From assembly GCA_903825645.1 (NCBI GenBank), contig CAIKBL010000064.1, positions 62,001 through 126,000 of the forward strand: a stretch of 64,000 nt of DNA, given 5' to 3'. Both the position numbers and the translations under genes were made by a program. Below the pieces are notes generated by a model that was given only the letters and a program-made list of their open reading frames with translations, was not told the origin of the DNA and did no database searches. This document shows positions 18,419 through 26,528 of this stretch, piece after piece; within the stretch, counting starts at the first letter, position 1, and each line of letters starts with the position of its first letter. Source of the DNA: an uncultured Pseudomonadota bacterium (GTDB lineage Bacteria > Pseudomonadota > Gammaproteobacteria > Ga0077536).

Positions 18419-19600
18419 TCACGCCAAGCCATAGAGGGTGACGACGCACGCCCCGCCAAGTCCAAGATTGTGCTGAAGGGCAATGTGAGCCCCGTCGACT
18501 TGGCGAGGACCGCATTGGCCACGGAGTTGTTGAACAAGCTCAGTACACTGCGCAAGGCCCGTAGCACCCAATGGGTGACCCTTAGCAAGCAGTCCGCCCG
18601 AAGGATTAGTCACCACACGACCACCGTAGGTGTTGTCCCCGTCTTCAATAAATTTTTCGGCATCACCCTCCGGGACCAACCCAAGCGCTTCGTAACTCAA
18701 GACTTCGTTCACGGTGAAACAATCATGAAGTTCGCAAACGCGAACTGCCTCAGGACCAATTCCGGCCTGCTCATAGACCTGTTGTGCGGCGGCTTTCGCC
18801 AGATCGTATCCGACGACCTTGATCATCGAACCCTCTTGAAAGGTCGAGGAATAATCGGTTGTCATCGCCTGTCCAAGGATCGCGACGTCAGCGCGCAGGC
18901 CATGGCGCTTCGCAAACGCGGGACTGACAATGATGGCAGCCGCCGCGCCGCAGGTGGGTGGGCAGCACTGCAGGCGTGTCATGGGACCAAAAATTACGGG
19001 CGAAGCGAGCACCTGTTCAACCGAAATCTGCTCTCTGAAAAGCGCCTTATCGTTATGCTCGGCGTGACGACGCGCTTTGACTGCCACCTTCGCGAAGGCC
19101 GTCACTTTCGCGCCGGTGCGTTCCAGATATTCCGCCCCGGCGGTGCCAAAAAGATGAGGTGCCATTGGCGCATCCGGTGCCGGCTGTACGGTCTGAGCCA
19201 CGTTGACGAAATCCTCCAAAGGGCTCGGACGATCCGTAAACTGATTGACGAGCGCGCCAGGCACCATCTGCTCGAACCCTACGGCGAGCGCACAATCCAC
19301 CGCACCTGATGCCACCGCCTGGCGTGCGAGGAACAAGGCACTTGAGCCGGTGGAGCAATTGTTATTCACATTGACGATCGGGATCCCGGTCATCCCGACC
19401 TGATAGAGCGTGTTTTGTCCGCACGTACTATCACCGTAGACGTAGCCGGCATAGGCCTGCTGTATCTGATCATAAGAGAGTCCGGCATCGGCGAGCGCGA
19501 GTCGGATAGCCCGCGCACCCATGACCGAGTACGGTTCGCTTTTTCCAGGTTTGACAAAAGGAATCATGCCGACGCCGGCGACCAGTGCATGTTGTGTCAT
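18419..19600 (-). CDS. SCP-x/thiolase-like lipid-transfer protein
   Basis: A 393-residue thiolase-superfamily protein of the SCP-x / lipid-transfer type. The nucleophilic Cys is in NNNCSTGSSALF, the catalytic His in NPSGGLLAKGHPLGATG, and the end is GLGGACVVTLYG. Known members cleave branched-chain or steroid 3-oxoacyl-CoA, or bind acyl-CoA without cleaving it. The length excludes a fused SCP2 domain. It is convergent with hppA and followed upstream by pepP on the same strand (47 bp). It may serve the same acyl-CoA catabolism as the crotonase, SDR and CoA-transferase genes in this window. Confidence 0.85.
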   Translation of the reverse strand: MTQHALVAGVGMIPFVKPGKSEPYSVMGARAIRLALADAGLSYDQIQQAYAGYVYGDSTCGQNTLYQVGMTGIPIVNVNNNCSTGSSALFLARQAVASGAVDCALAVGFEQMVPGALVNQFTDRPSPLEDFVNVAQTVQPAPDAPMAPHLFGTAGAEYLERTGAKVTAFAKVAVKARRHAEHNDKALFREQISVEQVLASPVIFGPMTRLQCCPPTCGAAAAIIVSPAFAKRHGLRADVAILGQAMTTDYSSTFQEGSMIKVVGYDLAKAAAQQVYEQAGIGPEAVRVCELHDCFTVNEVLSYEALGLVPEGDAEKFIEDGDNTYGGRVVTNPSGGLLAKGHPLGATGLAQCTELVQQLRGQCGPRQVDGAHIALQHNLGLGGACVVTLYGLA

Positions 19601-19647
19601 GGATTGCTCCTCGCAAAAAAATTGAGTCTCTTGGGCGTGACCTTGTG

Positions 19648-21474
19648 CTAAAAATCAGCAGACAGTTGAATCGGTACGGTACGTGCCACGAGCCAGCTCA
19701 ACCCGGCGGGACTGACGTGTGGCGCGAGACGCTGCTGTACCTGCTCGTGATAGGCGTTCAACCAAGCGATTTCATCCGCGCGTAGCAGTGTGTGATCAAG
19801 ACAGCGCGTATCAATAGGGCAAAGTGTGAGGGTCTCGAAACCGAGCATTTCTGCAAACGCGTCGCCCTCAGGCGTATCTACTGCCACGTTCGCCACCAGA
19901 TTTTCAATTCGGATCCCCCACTGACCGGGACGATAGACGCCAGGCTCGATGGAAGTGATCATCCCGGGCTCCATCGCCATCTGGGGCTCGGGTACTGCTT
20001 TGCTAATCGATTGAGGGCCTTCGTGGACATTCAGAAAATAACCAACACCGTGTCCCGTCCCATGACCAAACTCAAGGCCGTGCTCCCACAATGGCGCTCG
20101 CGCCAAGGCATCCAACATCGGACTCAAAGTGCCGCGTGGAAACCGCGCTCGGCTCAAGGCAAGCATCCCTTTTAAGACGAGGGTGTAGTCCCGCTTCATC
20201 GCGGAAGTAACCTCGCCAATGGGCCAAACCCGTGTGATATCGGTCGTTCCGCCGAGGTACTGACCCCCGGAGTCGATCAGCAACAGTCCATTACCTTCAA
20301 TCACGGCATGTGCATGCGGAAGCGCGCGATAATGCGGCATCGCGCCGTTAGCGTTAAACGCGGCGATGGTTGGGAAACTGAGTCCCACAAAGTTGGCCCG
20401 CTTGGCGCGGGCTGCCGAGAGTCGCTCGTCGATCGTCAACTCGGTAATACGCTCACGCCCGGCGGCGGATTCAAACCAAGCATAGAATTCACACATCGCG
20501 GCGCCATCTTCAATCATGGTGGCGCGGACATGCGCGATCTCCGCCACCGTCTTGCAACTTTTGATCCGGGTGCTCGGATTAAGCGCTTCGAGAACACGCA
20601 CATGTGCAGGTACGTGCGCGCGGAGGCCGACGGTCACCCGCTTAGGGTCGAGTAAAAGAACGGCTTCCCGTGATAATTGCTGAAGTGCATCGCCGACCTT
20701 CGTGTAATCCGCCAAAAATACGTCGTCTGCTGCGAGTCGTGCACGGAGCTCAGCGTCGACCTTCCCGTCCAATATGAATAGGGTCGCGCCCTTTTCATCC
20801 AGCAAAAAATGGGCCAAAAAAACAGGATTGTAGCTGACGTCGCTGCCACGCAGATTGGTGACCCAGGCTATGTCATCGACGGTCGAAACGAAATGATGCG
20901 TGGCGCCAGCCTGTGCCATCGCCGCGCGAAGATGGCTCAGTTTGACCGCCCGTGTGACCGGTGCATACGGAGCACAATGCTCATAAACGGGGGTCAGTGG
21001 AAGTCCGGGACGCTCAGTCCAGACGGTCTCCATTAGGTCGCGATCGGTGTGTAATGCGATGCTTGCCGCCGCAAGTCCAGTGCGCAACGAAGCGGCCATA
21101 GCAAGCCCTAGTACCTGCCCATCAGCACTGACGATCCCGCCTGAGGCCACCTCAGCCACTAACCAAGTCAGCAGCGTATCGGCGTGCCCCGGGCCTATTT
21201 TGATCAGTTCGATGCCGGAATCGGCGAGTTCGACCTCCGCTTGCACCCAATAACGACTATCAGCAAACAAAACCGCCTTTTCCAACGTTACAACTAGCGT
21301 GCCCATGGAGCCGGTAAATCCGGACACCCACTGACGGGACTGCCACCGTTCAGGGAGGTATTCGCTCAAATGCGGATCAGCACTCGGCACCAGCAGGGCC
21401 TGCATTCCAGCATTCAGAAGCGCTTCGCGTACGCGCTCGACCCGTAGTCTGGAAGGAACGGTCTGGGTATCCAT
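19648..21474 (-). CDS. Aminopeptidase P family metallopeptidase (M24B), three-domain form
   Basis: A 608-residue Xaa-Pro aminopeptidase of the long, eukaryote-like APP1 type: two creatinase N-terminal domains (about 1-300), then the M24 pita-bread catalytic domain and a C-terminal APP extension. Dinuclear metal ligands are visible as the two Asp in LLIDSGGQYLGGTTDITR, His in GHGTGHGVGYFLNVHEG, Glu in ITSIEPGVY and Glu in IRIENLV. It removes an N-terminal residue before proline. It is located between the thiolase and maf genes, 73 bp downstream of maf, possibly at the end of that operon. Confidence 0.92.
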   Translation of the reverse strand: MDTQTVPSRLRVERVREALLNAGMQALLVPSADPHLSEYLPERWQSRQWVSGFTGSMGTLVVTLEKAVLFADSRYWVQAEVELADSGIELIKIGPGHADTLLTWLVAEVASGGIVSADGQVLGLAMAASLRTGLAAASIALHTDRDLMETVWTERPGLPLTPVYEHCAPYAPVTRAVKLSHLRAAMAQAGATHHFVSTVDDIAWVTNLRGSDVSYNPVFLAHFLLDEKGATLFILDGKVDAELRARLAADDVFLADYTKVGDALQQLSREAVLLLDPKRVTVGLRAHVPAHVRVLEALNPSTRIKSCKTVAEIAHVRATMIEDGAAMCEFYAWFESAAGRERITELTIDERLSAARAKRANFVGLSFPTIAAFNANGAMPHYRALPHAHAVIEGNGLLLIDSGGQYLGGTTDITRVWPIGEVTSAMKRDYTLVLKGMLALSRARFPRGTLSPMLDALARAPLWEHGLEFGHGTGHGVGYFLNVHEGPQSISKAVPEPQMAMEPGMITSIEPGVYRPGQWGIRIENLVANVAVDTPEGDAFAEMLGFETLTLCPIDTRCLDHTLLRADEIAWLNAYHEQVQQRLAPHVSPAGLSWLVARTVPIQLSADF

Positions 21475-21547
21475 GACATCACTACCTGCATTTAATTAAG
21501 CTGAGCCTAGCGCACCTCTTCCGCTCTTGTCTTGGGGGGAATCCAAA

Positions 21548-22150
21548 TCAAGGAACCTGCGATGCGCTGAGCCGATACGCGATCCCCATGGCTTCGAGCA
21601 ACGCTGCTGTTTCCGCCAGCGGAAGTCCGACGACGTTTGAATAACTGCCCTCAAGCCGAAGCACGAAAGCGCCCCCGAGACCTTGGATAGCATAGGCGCC
21701 GGCTTTGTCCGCAGGCTCTCCGGAGGCCCAATACCGGGTGATGAGTTCGGGTGATAAGGTCCGAAACAGGACACGTGTTTCGACGCAGAGGATCGTCGTG
21801 CCGGTCTTCGCCGCCAGCGCAACGCTCGTCAATACACGGTGCCAGCGTCCAGAAAGTGTCAAGAGGATGCGCATTGCATCGGACTCGTCCCGAGGCTTAC
21901 CCACGATCTCCGTTTCGCTGACCACCGTGGTGTCCGCCGCCAACACTGGACGACCCTGCGCGGAGGCCACAGCAGCAGCCGCTTTCTCGCGAGCAAGCCG
22001 CGTCACATAAGTCGCGGGAGATTCCCTATCCCGTGGGGTTTCGTCAATCTCGACATCCAGCAAGGCAAAATCAACGCCGAGCGTTCGCAGCATGGCGGCT
22101 CTTCGCGGCGAGCGGGAGGCCAGATAGAGTGCAGGGCGGACCAGACTCAT
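21548..22150 (-). CDS. maf: Maf-family nucleoside triphosphate pyrophosphatase
   Basis: A 200-residue Maf protein. The N-terminal SRSPRR substrate loop, DETPR, and the DTTV and QGLGGAFV blocks are intact, which fits the dTTP/UTP pyrophosphatase (YhdE) branch that hydrolyses non-canonical or excess nucleotides to NMP and PPi. Its ATG overlaps the rlmH stop (ATGA at 22150-22147), so it is translationally coupled and is the last gene of the tight housekeeping operon. Confidence 0.93.
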   Translation of the reverse strand: MSLVRPALYLASRSPRRAAMLRTLGVDFALLDVEIDETPRDRESPATYVTRLAREKAAAAVASAQGRPVLAADTTVVSETEIVGKPRDESDAMRILLTLSGRWHRVLTSVALAAKTGTTILCVETRVLFRTLSPELITRYWASGEPADKAGAYAIQGLGGAFVLRLEGSYSNVVGLPLAETAALLEAMGIAYRLSASQVP

Positions 22151-22611
22151 GCGCGATGGTAAGGATGGTTATTGAGCAGGGACCACGCGCGATAGATCTG
22201 CTCGATGACCACAATGCGAGCAAGTTGATGAGGCAGCGTCAGTCGCGTAAGCGACCACACAGACGTCGCGCGCTGCCGGATTTCCTCCGCCAACCCTTCT
22301 GCACCGCCTATGACAAGCATGACATCCTGATAACGTTCCTGCCAATTCGTGAGCTGCTTGGCCAGCTCTGCGCTTGACCAGATATCCCCGCGCTCGTCGA
22401 GCGCAACCAGCGCCGCACCCACGGGCACCGCTTTTTGGATGATCTCGCCTTCGCGGCGCTTTTGCTGTTCGGCACCCGCGACACCTCGAGCAGGCGGCAA
22501 TTCCCGCACTTCGATGTCCAACTTCCCCTGTAGTCGTTTCAGGTATTCTGCGTTCGCCCCAACGACCCAGGATGCGGGTCGTTTACTGACGCACAACAAC
22601 TGCATCCGCAT
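22147..22611 (-). CDS. rlmH: 23S rRNA pseudouridine1915 N3-methyltransferase
   Basis: A 154-residue SPOUT methyltransferase, one residue shorter than the E. coli protein. VIGGAEGL in the trefoil knot and the near-invariant C-terminus LPHQLARIVVIEQIYRAW with NHPYHR identify RlmH, which methylates pseudouridine 1915 in helix 69 of mature 70S ribosomes. It follows rsfS by 9 bp and overlaps maf by 4 bp. The rsfS-rlmH pair is conserved across bacteria. Confidence 0.96.
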   Translation of the reverse strand: MRMQLLCVSKRPASWVVGANAEYLKRLQGKLDIEVRELPPARGVAGAEQQKRREGEIIQKAVPVGAALVALDERGDIWSSAELAKQLTNWQERYQDVMLVIGGAEGLAEEIRQRATSVWSLTRLTLPHQLARIVVIEQIYRAWSLLNNHPYHRA

Positions 22612-22620
22612 CGTGGGGGG

Positions 22621-22986
22621 CTAATCCGCCGCTATTTTCGTCTGACGCGTGCGGGGTAACGGCGTCCAGAGTTTCTCAAGTTGATAGAACTCGCGCGCCT
22701 CAGCCTGCATCGTGTGCACAATTACGTCGCCGAGATCGACCAAGACCCATTCGGAAGCCTGTTCGCCCTCGATCCCTATTGGCTTGTTGCCCACTGCGCG
22801 GGCGGCATCTGCCACGTGATCCGCCAACGCCTTGACCTGCCGCGATGAACGTCCCGTCGCGATCACCATGTAGTCGGCGACGCTGGTTAGCTTGCGGACA
22901 TCGATGAACTTTACATCGACGGCTTTGCCGTCTTCGAGCGCCTGGAGCGCGACGTTCAGGAGATCTTTTGGTTTAACAACTGTCAT
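22621..22986 (-). CDS. rsfS: Ribosomal silencing factor RsfS
   Basis: A 121-residue RsfS (Iojap) protein with the core DVKFIDVRKLTSVADYMVIATG, GRSSRQVKALADHV and the WVLVDLGDVIVHTM strand. It binds ribosomal protein uL14 and blocks subunit joining during starvation. Its ATG overlaps the nadD stop (ATGA at 22986-22983). The neighbours nadD and rlmH are the usual ones in Gammaproteobacteria. Confidence 0.96.
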   Translation of the reverse strand: MTVVKPKDLLNVALQALEDGKAVDVKFIDVRKLTSVADYMVIATGRSSRQVKALADHVADAARAVGNKPIGIEGEQASEWVLVDLGDVIVHTMQAEAREFYQLEKLWTPLPRTRQTKIAAD

Positions 22987-23633
22987 GAATTAGATTCTCT
23001 CCGTTCTCCGTAGATCTGGTGACGAACGATATAGGCTGCAACCCCTGCGGGCGTTAAGCCTGTGATATTGCGATGCTGCGCCACACGCGCACGTAAATCA
23101 GTCGCGGAAATCGGCAGCTGCGGAATATTCTGCAACAGCACACTGCCGGCTGGGCGACTCGCCAGCATACGCGGAGACGACACCGCGCAGGTTGCGAGCA
23201 ACCCCGGTAATTCACCCGTCACCGGCGGTTGGTAACCTGGACGAGTCGCAACAATCAGATGCGCCAGCGCCAAAAGGTCTTTCCAACGGTGCCAGCGCGG
23301 CAGCCCGTTAAAGGCGTCCTGACCGAGGATGAAACAAAGGGGCCGTGCACCGATTTCCGCACGGACCATCGAAAGTGTCTCGACCGTATAGGTCACGCCG
23401 GTGCCATACAGCTCCCGGGGGTCGATTACCAAGCCGGTCCCCACCACCGCAAGCTCCAACATCGCAAGCCGATGCGTGGGGGTTGTTGCAGGATTATCGC
23501 GCAAGTTCGGAACACGCGCAGGCAACAGTCGAACCTCTGCTAACTCGAGCGCCTCGCGGCTTTCAATGGCGAGCCGCAAATGCCCGTAATGGATCGGGTC
23601 AAACGTACCGCCGAGAATACCGATCGGTTTCAA
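22983..23633 (-). CDS. nadD: Nicotinate-nucleotide adenylyltransferase
   Basis: A 216-residue nucleotidyltransferase that makes deamido-NAD from nicotinate mononucleotide and ATP. The start GILGGTFDPIHYGHLR contains the phosphate-binding and HxGH motifs, FILGQDAFNGLPRWH is the substrate loop, and ISATDLR is the C-terminal ATP motif. It lies 45 bp downstream of proA within the same operon. Confidence 0.95.
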   Translation of the reverse strand: MKPIGILGGTFDPIHYGHLRLAIESREALELAEVRLLPARVPNLRDNPATTPTHRLAMLELAVVGTGLVIDPRELYGTGVTYTVETLSMVRAEIGARPLCFILGQDAFNGLPRWHRWKDLLALAHLIVATRPGYQPPVTGELPGLLATCAVSSPRMLASRPAGSVLLQNIPQLPISATDLRARVAQHRNITGLTPAGVAAYIVRHQIYGERRESNS

Positions 23634-23678
23634 TCCCTGCAGATCCCCTGCCGCAGACCGGCAAAGGCCACGGGCTCA

Positions 23679-24956
23679 TCAAGTTCGGATATGACCATCA
23701 CCGAGCACTATCCATTTCTGGGACGTCAGCCCCTCAAGTCCGACTGGACCGCGGGCATGGAATTTATCGGTGCTGATCCCGATTTCGGCTCCCAGCCCAT
23801 ATTCGAAACCATCGGCAAAACGAGTTGACGCGTTGACCATCACAGAGCTCGAATCGACTTCGCGCAAAAACCGCATCGCATGGCTGTAATTCTCGGTCAC
23901 GATGGTATCTGTATGTTGTGAGCCATACTGGCGAATGTGCGCAATGGCCTGATCCAGATCACCCAACACGCGAACCGCAAGGATTGGCGCGAGATATTCC
24001 GCGTACCAATCGTCTTCAATCGCCGCCGTCAATGACGGATCCAGCCGACAACTGATTGGGCACCCACGTAACTCGACGCCCGCGGCGCGATATTGGGCAA
24101 ACAGGGGCGGCAAAACCTGCGCGGCGATCGCTTCATGGACCAGCAACGTCTCCAAGGTGTTGCAGGTCCCGTATCGCTGACATTTCGCGTTGAAAGCGAC
24201 CTTGAGCGCCTTTGAGATATCGGCGTTAGCATCGATGAAGACATGGCAGACACCATCGAGATGTTTGATAACCGGCATCCTTGCCTCGCGGGTAACCCGC
24301 TCAATCAGGCTCTTGCCTCCGCGCGGTACGATGACATCAATATACGCCGGGCTCTGCAACATCGCCCCGACGACTGCACGATCGACGGTTGCCACCACTT
24401 GTACGGCGTGTTCAGGCAAGCCTGCGACGGCGAGACCAGCGATCACACATTGGGCAATGGCCAGATTCGAGTGCAATGATTCTGCGCCACCGCGCAAAAT
24501 TACGGCATTACCCGCTTTCAAGCACAACCCCGCTGCGTCCGCTGTTACATTCGGGCGAGACTCGTAAATGATGCCGACGACACCCAGCGGCACGCGCATC
24601 CGGCCTACCTGAATACCACTCGGACGCGCGGTCAAGTCAGTGATGGTTCCTACCGGATCAGCCAACGCTGCGACTTCTCGCAAACCGGCAGCCATCGCGA
24701 CGATCCGCGTCGGCGTCAGCGTCAGTCGATCACGGCCCGCGGCGTCCAAGGCTGACGCCGCTGCCAAATCTCGGGTATTAGCCGCCGTAAGCGCGGGGGC
24801 TGCGGCTTCTATGGCATCGGCGATAGCCTGCAGAGCTAAATTTTTTGCCGCGGTACTCGCCCGCGCGACTTCGACGGATGCCGCACGGGCCGCTTCACCA
24901 AGCCGGCGCATATAGCCGGCGGTGTCTTCATCGGTGGCGAGATGTCTGTTGGTCAT
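23679..24956 (-). CDS. proA: Glutamate-5-semialdehyde dehydrogenase
   Basis: A 425-residue gamma-glutamyl phosphate reductase, which reduces gamma-glutamyl phosphate to the semialdehyde in proline synthesis. The catalytic Cys is in [17 protein letters not shown], and the NADP-binding region includes [19 protein letters not shown]. The C-terminal [19 protein letters not shown] block is intact. The ATG at 24956 overlaps the holA stop (ATGA), and this start aligns with the family better than an ATG 11 codons upstream. Insertion of proA between holA and nadD is found in several Gammaproteobacteria. Confidence 0.95.
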   Translation of the reverse strand: MTNRHLATDEDTAGYMRRLGEAARAASVEVARASTAAKNLALQAIADAIEAAAPALTAANTRDLAAASALDAAGRDRLTLTPTRIVAMAAGLREVAALADPVGTITDLTARPSGIQVGRMRVPLGVVGIIYESRPNVTADAAGLCLKAGNAVILRGGAESLHSNLAIAQCVIAGLAVAGLPEHAVQVVATVDRAVVGAMLQSPAYIDVIVPRGGKSLIERVTREARMPVIKHLDGVCHVFIDANADISKALKVAFNAKCQRYGTCNTLETLLVHEAIAAQVLPPLFAQYRAAGVELRGCPISCRLDPSLTAAIEDDWYAEYLAPILAVRVLGDLDQAIAHIRQYGSQHTDTIVTENYSHAMRFLREVDSSSVMVNASTRFADGFEYGLGAEIGISTDKFHARGPVGLEGLTSQKWIVLGDGHIRT

Positions 24957-25996
24957 ACTCGGAATCTCAAGGAATAATGGCCAAACCATGGCCCGCCGGC
25001 CAGGGCGAGCAAAAGCGATTCCAGATCATCCCATGCATGGCCAATGCCGCTCCCTTTTATCAACTGGTCAAGACGGATGCTCGCCTCCAGCATCAACGCC
25101 AAACCAGCAATCGTATGTCGTTGCAGCGCGCGGCGGATCAAACTCTGTCGGCTCGCCCATACGTTTTGCTGTGCAAGCGCATTATCGAGCGTGGTCCCAC
25201 AAGCCGTCGCTGCCGCGATACGCGCGAGCGTACGCAATTCTCGATTCAGACTCCAGCCGATGACGATCGGCTCGGTGCCTTCTTCGCGCAAGCCGCGCGC
25301 CATGCGCACGGTACGTGCCCGACTGCCGGCCAGCGCGGCGTCCACACATTGGAAGGTGTCGTAACGAGCACTGTCGCTGACAGCGGCGAGCACCTGATCG
25401 ACATCGACCACGGGGGTAACAGCCAGCAGCACCAATTTGTCAATTTCCTGCGCGGCAGCTAGCAGGTTGCCTTCAGCACGCAGGGCAAGGAATTCGTTGG
25501 CGGCTGGCGTCAGGTTAAGTCCACGCGCCTGCGCCCGCTCACCCAACCAATCACGAAAAGCGGGCAACTCGGGCTCACGGCAGGCGACCACAATGCCTCG
25601 CGTGTCGAATGCCTTGACCCACGCGCTTGTCTGCTGGTGCCGATCGAGGTTCTCCACCGTCAGGAGAAGCACATCGGGGGACGTCATATCCCCCAACAGC
25701 GCGAGGAGACATTCAACGCCTGCCTTATCCGGTTTTTTGTTGCCGAGTCGAATTTCGATCAGGCGCCGTTCGGCAAACAACGACAAGTTTCCGGTCAAGG
25801 CGCGCAGCGCGCTCCAATCTTGGGCCGCAGCCTCAAAAACGAGCCGCTCCGCAATCCCGCCTCGCCTCGCCGCCGCACGGACCGCATCCGCACTTTCCTG
25901 CAACTGAAGTGGCTCGGGTCCCCACAGCAGATAGCAAGGGGCGAGGCCTTCGCCGCGCGTCAAATGATCGCCGAACTTAGCAGGCTTAATCTGCAT
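24953..25996 (-). CDS. holA: DNA polymerase III delta subunit
   Basis: A 347-residue clamp-loader delta subunit. It opens with [12 protein letters not shown], then [20 protein letters not shown], and has the typical [17 protein letters not shown] and [16 protein letters not shown] blocks. It binds and opens the beta clamp. The chosen ATG lies inside the end of lptE (11-bp overlap); longer in-frame versions would run far into lptE. It is coupled to proA by an ATGA overlap. Confidence 0.94.
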   Translation of the reverse strand: MQIKPAKFGDHLTRGEGLAPCYLLWGPEPLQLQESADAVRAAARRGGIAERLVFEAAAQDWSALRALTGNLSLFAERRLIEIRLGNKKPDKAGVECLLALLGDMTSPDVLLLTVENLDRHQQTSAWVKAFDTRGIVVACREPELPAFRDWLGERAQARGLNLTPAANEFLALRAEGNLLAAAQEIDKLVLLAVTPVVDVDQVLAAVSDSARYDTFQCVDAALAGSRARTVRMARGLREEGTEPIVIGWSLNRELRTLARIAAATACGTTLDNALAQQNVWASRQSLIRRALQRHTIAGLALMLEASIRLDQLIKGSGIGHAWDDLESLLLALAGGPWFGHYSLRFRV

Positions 25997-26528
25997 GCTT
26001 GTCCAATTTTTTGAAATCAACCAGCTCGAGACGGAATAAAAGCGCCCGCGCCGCGTTCTCTGCCAAACGCAGGCGCGTAGTCTGTTCGACTTCATCCGTG
26101 CCGAGAACGGACGACTGGTCAAACACATAATCCTGCGACCAATCAACGACATCCGGTGCGAGCAGGAGTTCTCCCGTGGGTGTCCGAACCGCTACTTGTA
26201 TCTGCAGGCCTACTTCGATTTCCTGTACCTTCCCGGTCGTCGGGTCGACAGAAAGAACCCGCTTCGTGTATTTTTCGTTACGCAATTCAAAAACGGCTTC
26301 ACATTGCGTGCGGGACTGGACTACCGCAATCCCGCTGTAGCTGAGTTGAGCTACGAAATAATTATAGAGGTAGTTGCCGTAATCGCTCGCTTGATTGTCG
26401 ATGCAAAGATGCTTGATGGGTATGTGCACACTCCCCTTGCCCCGGAGGTACCAACCGCTACATCCGACCTGCCCGACTATGGCTACGATTAAAAGACCAT
26501 AACGCAGCCCAGTGGGTATGCGCATCAT
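25986..26528 (-). CDS. lptE: LPS-assembly lipoprotein LptE
   Basis: A 180-residue outer-membrane lipoprotein that plugs LptD and delivers LPS to the surface. Its position between leuS and holA is the conserved one, and the body SYSGIAVVQSRTQCEAVFEL followed by alternating strands fits the family. The signal sequence leads to Cys23. The lipobox is unusual: QVGC has Gln at -3, where Leu or Val is normal. The first ATG overlaps the leuS stop (26528-26525). Confidence 0.9.
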   Translation of the reverse strand: MMRIPTGLRYGLLIVAIVGQVGCSGWYLRGKGSVHIPIKHLCIDNQASDYGNYLYNYFVAQLSYSGIAVVQSRTQCEAVFELRNEKYTKRVLSVDPTTGKVQEIEVGLQIQVAVRTPTGELLLAPDVVDWSQDYVFDQSSVLGTDEVEQTTRLRLAENAARALLFRLELVDFKKLDKHAD

